The notes beneath the pieces were generated by a model. It did no database searches. It was not told where the DNA came from and worked only from the letters and a program-made list of their open reading frames with translations. The position numbers were made by a program, and so were the translations under genes. DNA of 64,000 nt from Paenibacillus cremeus (GTDB taxonomy: Bacteria > Bacillota > Bacilli > Paenibacillales > NBRC-103111), in the NCBI RefSeq assembly GCF_007786445.1, contig NZ_VNJI01000014.1, forward strand, positions 93,816 to 157,815, read 5' to 3'. Each line of letters starts with the position of its first letter. The first letter of the stretch is position 1. Below are positions 34,541 through 42,715 of this stretch, in pieces.

Positions 34541-36798
34541 TGGTCCTGAACAACAAAATCCGCCGAACCATGCTGGAAAACAAGTCGCTGTATTTCGGAT
34601 CTTTTGCGCTGATCGTGATTAGCTGCCTGCTCTATACGATGCTGAACTTGCTCCTGGTCAATCTGGAGGGGACCAAGGCCTCGTTCGAAAGCAAGTACGT
34701 TCAGGAGGATGCGAGCTTCGTCACGGATAAGAAGCTGACCCGGATCCCGGAGCTGGAAGCCCAGTTCAATGTAAGCCTGGAGGAGGGAGGCTCCTTCGAC
34801 TATGCGCCTGGCCAGGGGAACACGCTGAGAATTTTTGCAAAAACCCGCAAGGTGAACCGGTATGCCGTAATTGAAGGAAGCCGGCTGTCCGGAGGCGATC
34901 TACTGCTGGATCCGGCGTATGCCAAAGCGAACCACATTCAGATTGGCGATAGCCTGAGCGTGGGGGGCAAGGCGTTCAAGGTGTCGGGCAGCATGTCGCT
35001 GCCGAACTACATTTATCCGCTGCAATCCGACGGGGATATCGTGAACGATCCCGCCCACTTCGGGATTGCGGTCATGAGCCGGAGCGACTTTGATCTGCTC
35101 CACAAGGGCGGCAGCTTTTACAGTGTGAAGGTTCGGGGCAATACAGAGGCGGCGGATCGTGGCAGCGTACAGAGCGTTCTGGCGGCGTTCAGGGAGGAAG
35201 TCCGGAAGCAGAATGTGCTGATCGTGCGCTGGACTTCGACGGAGGATAACCTGCGGGTGACATTTGTGAACGCCAAGATCGCGAGCATGAAGCAGATGAG
35301 CTCCTCTCTGCCGGTGGCAATCTTGCTGTTAACGTGTATTTTGACGGGGATCGTCCTGTGGCGGATGCTGCGGCGGGAATTCGTTATTGTCGGCACACTG
35401 TATGCGCTAGGATACCGAAGAAGCGAAATCGTGCGCCACTATTTAAAATATCCGTTTGCGATCGCTGTGGCGGGAGGCGTCGCGGGGACCCTGCTAGGAG
35501 CGCTGGCGTTCCGGCCGATGCTCGCGTTTATGCTGACGTATTTCAATATGCCGTTGGATACGGCGAGCTTCCTTGGCGGACATCTGGCGATTAGCGTGCT
35601 GCTGCCGGTCGTTTTTCTAGGCATCAGCGGATACTTCGTGATCCGAAAAGCGCTGAGGCGTTCGCCCGTGGAGCTGATGCGAGGGGGAGGGGAAGAGCGC
35701 CGAATCGGCTTTCTGGAGCGGCGCGTGAAGCTGGATGGTTTGAAGTTTACGACAAAGTTTAAAATCAGAGATCAGCTGCGAAGCATCCCACGAAGTGTAT
35801 TTCTGCTGCTCGGAGTGGCGCTGGCGACGATGCTGCTGCTGCTCGGCTTCACGATGAAGAGCTCGATCGACTTCCTGCTGAAGCAGTCCTTCGATCAAGC
35901 GTATAAATACAAGTACCAATATATGTATCGAGCGCTGCAGCAGGGGAAGCCGGCCCAAGGCGAGGCGTTCTCCGAGCTGCTGTTCACCTTGAAATCGGAT
36001 GCCAAACAAGGCATCACGGTATTCGGCGTGAGTCCCTCCACCCGATATCTCTCTTTTAAGGACATGAAGGGCAATCCCTTAAGCATGAATCAAGTCGTCG
36101 TCACGAAAGCGCTGGCGGACAAATTGCACCTGAAGGATAAGGACACCATCGAGGTCATCGGCAAGCTGGACTCGAAACCGTACACCTTCGTCATCGACAG
36201 CATTGCGGATACGCATGTCGGAGCGTATCTTTATATGCCTTTGTCCTTGCTGAACGAGAAAGTAGGGTTCCCGGCAGACAGCTACTTCGGACTATGGAGC
36301 GAAGCGCCGATTCGCATTCCGGATTCGCAGCTGCTTAGCACAACGACCACCGACGAGATCAAGCAGGCGCTGGACTCCATGCTGAAGCCGCTGCAAGCTT
36401 CCATGGGGACGATTGCATTCCTGTCGTTCCTCATCGGGCTGATCGTAATCTACGTCGTCACCTCGCTCATTATCGAGGAGAACAAGGACAACATCGCCCT
36501 GATGAAGGTGCTGGGGTACCGGAACAAAGAAATGTACGCCCTGATCCTCGGCGGCTCCAGCTGGATGGTCGTGGCCGGCTATGTGCTAGGAGTGCCTTTG
36601 CTGCGGCTATCGCTTGGGGCGCTCTATCAATCGGCCACCTCCAGCATGAATTTGACCTTGCCGGTCACCATGGACTACCGCTATGTGATCATAGGGTTTG
36701 TCATCATCTACTTGACCTACGAGCTATCCAAGCTGCTGAATAAGAAAAAGCTTGCGCGGATCCCGATGACGGAGGCGCTCAAGTCCAGGGCAGAGTAA
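34540..36798 (+). CDS. FtsX-family ABC permease with two permease halves
   Basis: A 752-residue partner of the ATPase before it, starting at the ATG that overlaps the ATPase stop (TAATG); an in-frame GTG at 34534 is less likely. An N-terminal membrane helix (about 18-40) is followed by a large extracytoplasmic domain (about 45-245), three helices of the first FtsX block (about 250-370), a cytoplasmic loop, a second N-terminal helix (about 425-445), another external domain, and the second FtsX block (about 625-745). The layout fits exporters of lipoproteins, lipids or peptides. Substrate unknown. Confidence 0.9.
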   Translation: MVLNNKIRRTMLENKSLYFGSFALIVISCLLYTMLNLLLVNLEGTKASFESKYVQEDASFVTDKKLTRIPELEAQFNVSLEEGGSFDYAPGQGNTLRIFAKTRKVNRYAVIEGSRLSGGDLLLDPAYAKANHIQIGDSLSVGGKAFKVSGSMSLPNYIYPLQSDGDIVNDPAHFGIAVMSRSDFDLLHKGGSFYSVKVRGNTEAADRGSVQSVLAAFREEVRKQNVLIVRWTSTEDNLRVTFVNAKIASMKQMSSSLPVAILLLTCILTGIVLWRMLRREFVIVGTLYALGYRRSEIVRHYLKYPFAIAVAGGVAGTLLGALAFRPMLAFMLTYFNMPLDTASFLGGHLAISVLLPVVFLGISGYFVIRKALRRSPVELMRGGGEERRIGFLERRVKLDGLKFTTKFKIRDQLRSIPRSVFLLLGVALATMLLLLGFTMKSSIDFLLKQSFDQAYKYKYQYMYRALQQGKPAQGEAFSELLFTLKSDAKQGITVFGVSPSTRYLSFKDMKGNPLSMNQVVVTKALADKLHLKDKDTIEVIGKLDSKPYTFVIDSIADTHVGAYLYMPLSLLNEKVGFPADSYFGLWSEAPIRIPDSQLLSTTTTDEIKQALDSMLKPLQASMGTIAFLSFLIGLIVIYVVTSLIIEENKDNIALMKVLGYRNKEMYALILGGSSWMVVAGYVLGVPLLRLSLGALYQSATSSMNLTLPVTMDYRYVIIGFVIIYLTYELSKLLNKKKLARIPMTEALKSRAE

Positions 36799-36827
36799 AC
36801 GGGCGCCCGGGTGGGGCCAGCCTCTCG

Positions 36828-37106
36828 TTACTCCTGGCCTGTGCCGAACCGTTTGGCTGAACGGACGCGGGCGCGTTCGATCTCGATCTCGCGATTGCGC
36901 GGCTCCGCCTGCGTCACCAGCGAGTCGAGCAGCTGACGCGCCGCCACGGCCACTTCCTTGACCGCCTGATTAAAGGCTTCTTCGTTGGCCTTCGAAGGCG
37001 CGGTGTAGCCTGAAATTTTTCTCACGAATTGGAGCGAGGCGGCCCAGATTTCGGCGTCGGTCGCCGGCGGATCGAAGTTGAATAACGTTTTGATATTACG
37101 GCACAT
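36828..37106 (-). CDS. DUF2277 family protein
   Basis: A 92-residue protein starting MCRNIKTLFNFDPPATD and ending in an Arg-rich helix (RARVRSAKRFG), the signature of the DUF2277 family, which is widespread and uncharacterised. It is soluble, mostly helical, with no signal. GGAGC lies upstream of the ATG on the minus strand. It stands alone, convergent with the ABC exporter, so context gives no function. Confidence 0.88.
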   Translation of the reverse strand: MCRNIKTLFNFDPPATDAEIWAASLQFVRKISGYTAPSKANEEAFNQAVKEVAVAARQLLDSLVTQAEPRNREIEIERARVRSAKRFGTGQE

Positions 37107-37221
37107 GAGTTATGCTCCTTTGTTGTAGTGAATTTGGTCCGCTTGACTTCGGATTTTATTATCATTATGGTTAAGCTAGGCAGGTAATTATCCCCATTAT
37201 ATCCCAATTGGAGGTTCTATC

Positions 37222-37641
37222 GTGGAACAAAATCTTGCGAATCATCGTCGAATGCATCCGGTGTATCATTACTTCTTAAGCTTGATGGTACTGCTTAGCC
37301 TGGTCAGCGTGGTGGTTTACATCGTGAAGGAAGGGTTCGGCTTAACCTCCGTTTTATTTCTGTTCATCGTCCTCTTTATGCTGGTCACCTTCATCCTGCT
37401 GAGATCGTATCCATTGAAGGCGCAGGACCGAGCGATTCGCGCGGAGGAAAATTTGCGGCACTACGTCCTGTCCGGCAAGCTGCTGGATTCCAAGCTGTCC
37501 ATGGGCCAGATTACCGCGCTGCGCTTTGCCGGCGACGCGGAGCTGCCGGAGCTGAGTAAGCGGGCGGCCGAGCAAAATTTAAGCCCGGAGGACATCAAAA
37601 AGGCGATCAAGCAATGGCGAGGCGACACCTATCGGGTGTAG
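37222..37641 (+). CDS. Small membrane protein, DUF6526-like
   Basis: 139 residues. Two closely spaced membrane helices (about 15-37 and 43-62) are followed by a soluble, charged helical tail (YPLKAQDRAIRAEENLRHY... LSPEDIKKAIKQWRGDTYRV) that resembles the DUF6526 family in Bacillales. The start is GTG at 37222 with GGAGG 7 bp before it. It is monocistronic, closed by a terminator 37 bp after the stop. Function unknown. Confidence 0.82.
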   Translation: MEQNLANHRRMHPVYHYFLSLMVLLSLVSVVVYIVKEGFGLTSVLFLFIVLFMLVTFILLRSYPLKAQDRAIRAEENLRHYVLSGKLLDSKLSMGQITALRFAGDAELPELSKRAAEQNLSPEDIKKAIKQWRGDTYRV

Positions 37642-37678
37642 AGCCGGTCGGACCGCAAGTCAAACAAATACAGGAGAG

Positions 37679-37702
37679 AGCACCCGTCCGGGTGCTTTTT
37701 TT
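37679..37702 (+). terminator. Intrinsic terminator after the DUF6526-like gene
   Basis: AGCACCCG-TC-CGGGTGCT stem followed by seven T. Confidence 0.92.
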
Positions 37703-37781
37703 ATCCCACATTATACTATTTTTCGACAAAATGCCTCATTTCCAGACAACCCTCTTACAATACACCGGAAGGGGTGTTAGT

Positions 37782-38625
37782 ATGGAAGAGTATATTGTCT
37801 TTCGGATGGTGATCGCTCTGCTCAAGGACTTAATCCTTAATTTTGTAATCATAGGTGTGTTTCTTTTTTTCGTTTCTCCGTTTGTCATTCGCGAGCAGCA
37901 GGGACCGGAGCCGTCCATTGCCCAAAAAATCTATATCGGCGCACTGTTCGGGGTCTTAGGGGTCGGACTGCTGTTTCTCAGCATCAACGTAAACCACAAA
38001 CGCACCGTTTAATCTCAGAGGCATTGCTTTGATGCTGGCCGCTTACTTTGGCGGGCCTGTCTCGGCATTAGCCGAGCTGGCGGTTGTATATATCGGGCGC
38101 TTTCTGAAGGAAGGGGCGATCGGCTACGTGCAGATGGCGATTGGCATTACCGCAGCGCTGGGCACCGGCCTTTTTTATCGGTATTGCCGAGGGTAATGGA
38201 CCCAATGGGCGGCAGGAGCTTCCTTTCTCCTCATCTATTATTACCTTTGCTTATGGTTAGTCGGTCAGATCACGCTTGAAGCGGTCACGACCTATATTAT
38301 TTATCAAGCCTGCTATGCGGTATTGATCGCAAGTCTCCTCTACTATTTAATTCGCAATAAGCATTATAAACATAAAATCGCCCAAGTCGAGCAAGAGATG
38401 CTCCATATGCTTCGCATGCAGCCGGGGTTTACCTTTAAGCTGGACAAGCGGGCGATCCGAACATTAGCCGCAGGCGGCAGTGTCCCGATTATCGCGATGA
38501 CCGCCGATGCGATGAAGGGCGTCAAGGAGCAGGTGCTGGCCGCAGGGATGAACGGATACATCACGAAGCCGTTCGATCCGATCGAGCTATACAGCATGCT
38601 GCAGCGCTTTATCCGCAAAGACTAA
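37782..38625 (+). pseudogene. Wrecked LytS-type (5TMR-LYT) hybrid histidine kinase
   Basis: The ATG at 37782 (GAAGGGG before it) opens a typical 5TMR-LYT sensor: two helices end at ...SINVNHKRTV with TAA at 38010. One base over, the frame from 38011 continues the same sensor (NLRGIALMLAAYFGGPVSA... ), so a one-base frameshift lies at GTTTAAT. A second stop (TAA, 38194-38196) interrupts this frame, which then runs through the last helices and a PAS-like start (LHMLRMQPGFTFKLDK) directly into the last half of a receiver domain (VPIIAMTADAMKGV...YITKPFDP) ending at 38625. The rest of PAS, the kinase core and half the receiver are deleted. The receiver piece closely resembles the second receiver of the kinase at 42716-46117, so both probably come from one duplicated ancestor. 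A 100-codon frame at 38323-38625 stays open but is unlikely to work. Confidence 0.87.
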
Positions 38626-38642
38626 GGGAATAGTGCGAAAGT

Positions 38643-38675
38643 AGCCCTGTCGAAATCCTTCGGCAGGACTTTTTG
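38643..38675 (+). terminator. Intrinsic terminator after the kinase pseudogene
   Basis: AGCCCTGTCGAA pairs imperfectly with TTCGGCAGGACT, followed by TTTTT. Confidence 0.75.
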
Positions 38676-38829
38676 CATTGTCCGCTGCTGAAGCAAGGGA
38701 CGCTAAAATTATTTTTTTCAAACCAAACACTTATGCTAAAAGTTACCTAATACATTTTTTGTATGCTCATAGTAGAGATGAGGCTAATGGACTAGCGTTC
38801 AACTTAATAGATAAAGGCGGCGATACAGT

Positions 38830-41232
38830 TTGAAACGGTTACGAGTCTTCTTTCATGAGCAGACAGCGAAGTGGAGCTCGGCTCGCGGAAACGTTCGCAT
38901 AGATCGGTGGATCCCATCAGGCGGATGGAGGCTCTTAATAGTATATGTGATTTGCTCAGGCGTATTGGTGATCGGAGCAAGTCTGCTGCTGTATTCCCAC
39001 TCCAATCAAATGCTGTCGGACAAGGTGGACCTGACGACGAAGCAGACGGTGGTTCAGACGGTGGACAGCTTGGATCGGATGATCCGCAATTACCAGAACC
39101 TGACCTACACGGTAATTACCGACCGGACGATCCTCGATCAGCTGCAAACCTACGGAGAGAAAGAGAGCAGCCCCCTGGAGAGATTTACAGCCTCCCGCAA
39201 AATTGCTGAAAGCTTGTCCATCCGGTTTTTTAGCAACGGCGATATTCGCAATGTTCATATCATCCCCCTAGATCCCGCATCGAATGAAATATCGACGAGC
39301 GCCTTTAGCCCTGAATCCAAGAATTACCGAACCGAGGCCTGGTTCCAGAAGGTCATTGCAGCGGATGGCGAGTGCGTCTGGCTGGAAACGAGAAAGGCCG
39401 GCTATTCCCGGTCAGGCCAGTCCTCCTTTGCCGTCAGCCGGCTCATGAAGCTGGACTCCGGTATCAAGTACATGCTGCTCGCGGAGATCAATACGAGTGT
39501 GCTGAATGATACGCTCGCCGAGATTAAGCTCGGAGACAGCGGAGAAATGGTCATGCTGACAGCGGCGAATCGGCTGCTGAGTACGGCGAAGCGGGAGGCT
39601 GAGGAGGACGAGTACCACATTGCGCTGATGCCTGGACTCACTGCGCATGGGACGGCTCGCGACAATACGGCGGAGAGCGGCATGGTCAGCTGGAATGGCA
39701 GCAAGCAGCTGGTGGTGGCGGGACGAATGGCGACGACCGGATGGCTGGTCGAAGCGGTAATACCGGTCACGGAGGTGGCGAAGGACACGACGCGGATCCG
39801 CAATACGATGCTGATCAGCCTGGCCGGCATCACGGTTGTCATTATGCTGTTCAACTATTTCATGCAGCGGCGGCGCAATGAGCTGAACATCCGCTATATG
39901 GCATATCATGATCACCTGACCGATCTGGCGAATCGCAAGCTGTTTTACGAAGCCATGGAGCGTGAGATTAGCGGGGCGCAGCCGACGCAGCCGTTTGCCG
40001 TGCTGTTCATGGATTTGGACCGCTTTAAGCTGATCAACGATACGTTCGGACATGCGGCCGGAGATCAGATGCTCAAGGAAGTGGCGCGCCGATTAAAGCT
40101 GGGCCTCGGCAGCAGCTGCACGATCGCCCGGTTTGACGGGGACGAGTTTCTCATTCTAATCCCTGATTGCGTAGGCAGGAAAGAGGAGCTCAGGCCGATC
40201 GTCGAACAAATTATGGCGTGGATTCAGCAGCCCGTCCTGTATCACGAGAAAGAGCTCAGCGTCAACGTCAGCATCGGCATCAGCCGATTTCCGGAGGATG
40301 GGCTGGATGTCCCGACTTTAATCAAGAACGCCGATACGGCCATGTACAGCGTGAAGGAAAACGGCCGGAGCAGCTACCAGTTCTACAATACCGCGATGGC
40401 CAAGAAGACTTATGAGAGGCTGGCCCTGGAGCGGGATTTGCGCCTGGCGCTGGAGCGCAAGGAATTTCTGCTGCATTATCAGCCGCAGATCGGGCTGGAG
40501 ACGGGGATGGTAGGCGGGATCGAAGCGCTTCTTCGCTGGCGCCACCCGGAGCGGGGACTCGTGTCGCCTGAGGTATTCATCCCGGTAGCTGAAGAATCGC
40601 GGCTCATTGTGCCCATTGGCGAATGGGTCTTATATACCGCCTGCAAGCAGAACAAGGCTTGGCAGGACGCCGGCCTGCCGAAGGTTCAGGTAGCCGTCAA
40701 CCTGTCGATCCATCAGTTTCAGCACGCTGAGATCGTCGATACCATAGCCCGCATCTTACGTGAAACAGGGCTGAGCCCACAGTATCTGGAGCTGGAGATC
40801 ACGGAATCAATCGCCATGCACGATGTGGAGCAGGTCATTCGGACGCTGCAAGCGTTATGGGATATGGGCGTGAACATCTCAATCGATGATTTTGGCACCG
40901 GGTATTCTTCGTTAAATTATTTGAAGCACTTCCCGATTCACCGGCTTAAAATCGATAAGTCGTTCCTGGATGATATGGTGTCGAACGCCAAAGAGCGCGA
41001 GATCGTCGCGGCGATTATTGTGATGGCGCATAGCTTGGGCTTGCAGGTGACCGCAGAGGGAGCGGAGTCGTTGGAGCAGGTGCATATTTTGAACGGGTAT
41101 CGGTGTGACGATGTGCAGGGGTATATCTTCAGCCAGCCGCTACCTGCTCGGGCGTTTGCCGAGCTGTTAGAGAAGCGCAAAGTGTATTATTGGTCCGGCA
41201 AAGCCGTTGGCGGAGGAAGGGGAGAGGCATGA
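38830..41232 (+). CDS. GGDEF-EAL c-di-GMP protein with dCache-type sensor
   Basis: 800 residues. A membrane helix (about 35-57), a large extracellular sensor of dCache type (about 60-330), a second helix (about 330-350), a GGDEF domain (about 370-530) and an EAL domain (about 545-790). The GGDEF signature is DGDEF, a conservative variant, with no RxxD inhibition site before it. The EAL domain keeps the key motifs EALLRW (about 575), EITES (about 655), DDFGTGYSSL (about 688) and a late QGY, so it probably degrades c-di-GMP; the GGDEF may be active or regulatory. The start is TTG at 38830 with AAAGGCGG upstream. The stop overlaps the start of the binding-protein gene (ATGA), so an extracellular sugar signal may reach this enzyme through that protein. 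Confidence 0.92.
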   Translation: MKRLRVFFHEQTAKWSSARGNVRIDRWIPSGGWRLLIVYVICSGVLVIGASLLLYSHSNQMLSDKVDLTTKQTVVQTVDSLDRMIRNYQNLTYTVITDRTILDQLQTYGEKESSPLERFTASRKIAESLSIRFFSNGDIRNVHIIPLDPASNEISTSAFSPESKNYRTEAWFQKVIAADGECVWLETRKAGYSRSGQSSFAVSRLMKLDSGIKYMLLAEINTSVLNDTLAEIKLGDSGEMVMLTAANRLLSTAKREAEEDEYHIALMPGLTAHGTARDNTAESGMVSWNGSKQLVVAGRMATTGWLVEAVIPVTEVAKDTTRIRNTMLISLAGITVVIMLFNYFMQRRRNELNIRYMAYHDHLTDLANRKLFYEAMEREISGAQPTQPFAVLFMDLDRFKLINDTFGHAAGDQMLKEVARRLKLGLGSSCTIARFDGDEFLILIPDCVGRKEELRPIVEQIMAWIQQPVLYHEKELSVNVSIGISRFPEDGLDVPTLIKNADTAMYSVKENGRSSYQFYNTAMAKKTYERLALERDLRLALERKEFLLHYQPQIGLETGMVGGIEALLRWRHPERGLVSPEVFIPVAEESRLIVPIGEWVLYTACKQNKAWQDAGLPKVQVAVNLSIHQFQHAEIVDTIARILRETGLSPQYLELEITESIAMHDVEQVIRTLQALWDMGVNISIDDFGTGYSSLNYLKHFPIHRLKIDKSFLDDMVSNAKEREIVAAIIVMAHSLGLQVTAEGAESLEQVHILNGYRCDDVQGYIFSQPLPARAFAELLEKRKVYYWSGKAVGGGRGEA

Positions 41233-42572
41233 GGAGACTGAAGGGGAGATGGTTGTGGTCTTTATCCATCGCAGCGCTCATGGCGCTGGCGGTGGATGCG
41301 GGCTGCAGCAGCCAAGACGGCTATGAGAAGGCGCCGGAGGCGCCACCAGCTTCGGGTATCGACTCGGACAAGAAGATTACGCTGCAAATGATGGAGAGCT
41401 TGACCAATCCGAAGCGAACGGCGCTCCTAAGCGAAATGATTGCCAAATTCGAGAGCCGGAATCCGGGCATTAAGGTCGTGCTCATCTCGCCCCCGTTCGA
41501 TCAGGCGGACAGTACGATCCGGGCCATGCTCTCTGCGAAGCAGGATCTCGACGTGCTGGAGGTGAGGGACAACAACATTGCGAGCCTCTCGTACAGCGGG
41601 TATTTGGAGCCTTTGAATGCGTTCGCAGCGCATTGGCCGGACTATGCCACGGTCGGACCGGTTGCAGAATCGATCGGCTCAGCAGGCGGGCAGCTGTATT
41701 TTATCGCCAACGGCCTGTATCAACGGCAGCTGTTTTACCGCAAGGACTGGCTGGAGGCCAAGGGCTTGCAGCCGCCCACCACGTGGCAGGAGCTGTACGA
41801 AACGGGGAAGAAGCTGACGGACGCCGCGCAGAACCGGTACGGCTTCTCCTTCCGCGGGGGCCCCGGCTCGATTGCCGTGATCGATTCGATGGTGCTCGCC
41901 TTTAACGGGGAGAAGGTCAATCTGGAGGATGGACAGTTTCTCAAGGACGGCACCACGATCTATTCGTCTCCGGAAGCGCAGAGAGCGGCAGAATTATATT
42001 TGAAGCTGTATCAGGACGCCTCTCCGCCGGATTCCGTCTATTGGGGCTTTCAAGAGCAGGTGCAGGCGTTCATCTCCGGCGTAACCGGAATGCTGCTGCA
42101 GGATCCGGACGTCATCCAGACGATTCAAGACAAGATGAAGCCGGACACTTGGGCCACCGCCCCGATGCCGCTGGGTCCAACCGGCAAATCGCTCATTACC
42201 GCCGGAGGCGCGGGATGGGGCATTGCCGCGGCGTCCAAGAACAAAGCGGCAGCCTGGAAACTCATCACATTTCTTTCCAGCCCGGAGCAGAACATCTCGT
42301 TTTCCAAAAACTATGGCTTGATTCCGATTCATACCTCGGCGGCTTACGATCCCTATTTTCAATCGGGGCCCTACAAGACGCTGCTCGAGATGACCCAAAA
42401 GACGGATACGTTCCTCCATTTCAAGCCGCCGTTTCAGTATCAAGGCCTGGCACAATGGGCCAAGGAGTCCATGGACACGGGACAAGCTATGCTGCTTGGG
42501 CGAGCCACCGTGCAAGAAACCCTCAGCAAATGGGACGTTTTCTGGGAAGAGCAGAAGAGCCCGTTGAAGTAA
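41229..42572 (+). CDS. Sugar-type solute-binding lipoprotein coupled to the GGDEF-EAL gene
   Basis: A 447-residue family-1 extracellular binding protein. ATG at 41229 overlaps the GGDEF-EAL stop by ATGA and has GGGGAGAGG before it. The signal ends at ALAVDAGCSS; the expected lipobox position -3 holds Asp instead of Leu or another small hydrophobic residue, so lipidation may be poor or the cleavage may differ. The fold runs from KITLQMMESL to the end. No permease or ATPase gene accompanies it; its neighbours are signalling genes. Such orphan binding proteins can act as ligand-presenting partners of membrane sensors, so it may hand a sugar to the dCache domain of the GGDEF-EAL protein or to the kinase downstream. 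That role is inferred. Confidence 0.9.
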   Translation: MRRLKGRWLWSLSIAALMALAVDAGCSSQDGYEKAPEAPPASGIDSDKKITLQMMESLTNPKRTALLSEMIAKFESRNPGIKVVLISPPFDQADSTIRAMLSAKQDLDVLEVRDNNIASLSYSGYLEPLNAFAAHWPDYATVGPVAESIGSAGGQLYFIANGLYQRQLFYRKDWLEAKGLQPPTTWQELYETGKKLTDAAQNRYGFSFRGGPGSIAVIDSMVLAFNGEKVNLEDGQFLKDGTTIYSSPEAQRAAELYLKLYQDASPPDSVYWGFQEQVQAFISGVTGMLLQDPDVIQTIQDKMKPDTWATAPMPLGPTGKSLITAGGAGWGIAAASKNKAAAWKLITFLSSPEQNISFSKNYGLIPIHTSAAYDPYFQSGPYKTLLEMTQKTDTFLHFKPPFQYQGLAQWAKESMDTGQAMLLGRATVQETLSKWDVFWEEQKSPLK

Positions 42573-42584
42573 CAGATTATTTCG

Positions 42585-42623
42585 AACAGGCCGTGCATCT
42601 TAGCGATGTACGGCCTGTTTTTT
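42585..42623 (+). terminator. Intrinsic terminator after the binding-protein gene
   Basis: AACAGGCCGTGCATC pairs with GATGTACGGCCTGTT around TTAGC, followed by T. The downstream kinase therefore probably has its own promoter. Confidence 0.9.
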
Positions 42624-42715
42624 GTACAAAAACAGGAAAAAAGTAGAACAATATCGAATATTGTTACTAACAACCTATTGATCTTGATTTGTGAGAGGAA
42701 GGAAGCACCTTGTCT

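Noticed and set aside
33842..36798. Bacitracin-type BceAB resistance module
   Set aside because: The FtsX permease has the two-block layout with large external domains in both halves rather than the BceB layout, and no BceRS two-component genes are adjacent.
38828..38842. cre-like TGAAACGGTTACGA at the start of the GGDEF-EAL gene
   Set aside because: The last two positions do not fit the cre consensus and the sequence is the coding start TTG AAA CGG TTA CGA.
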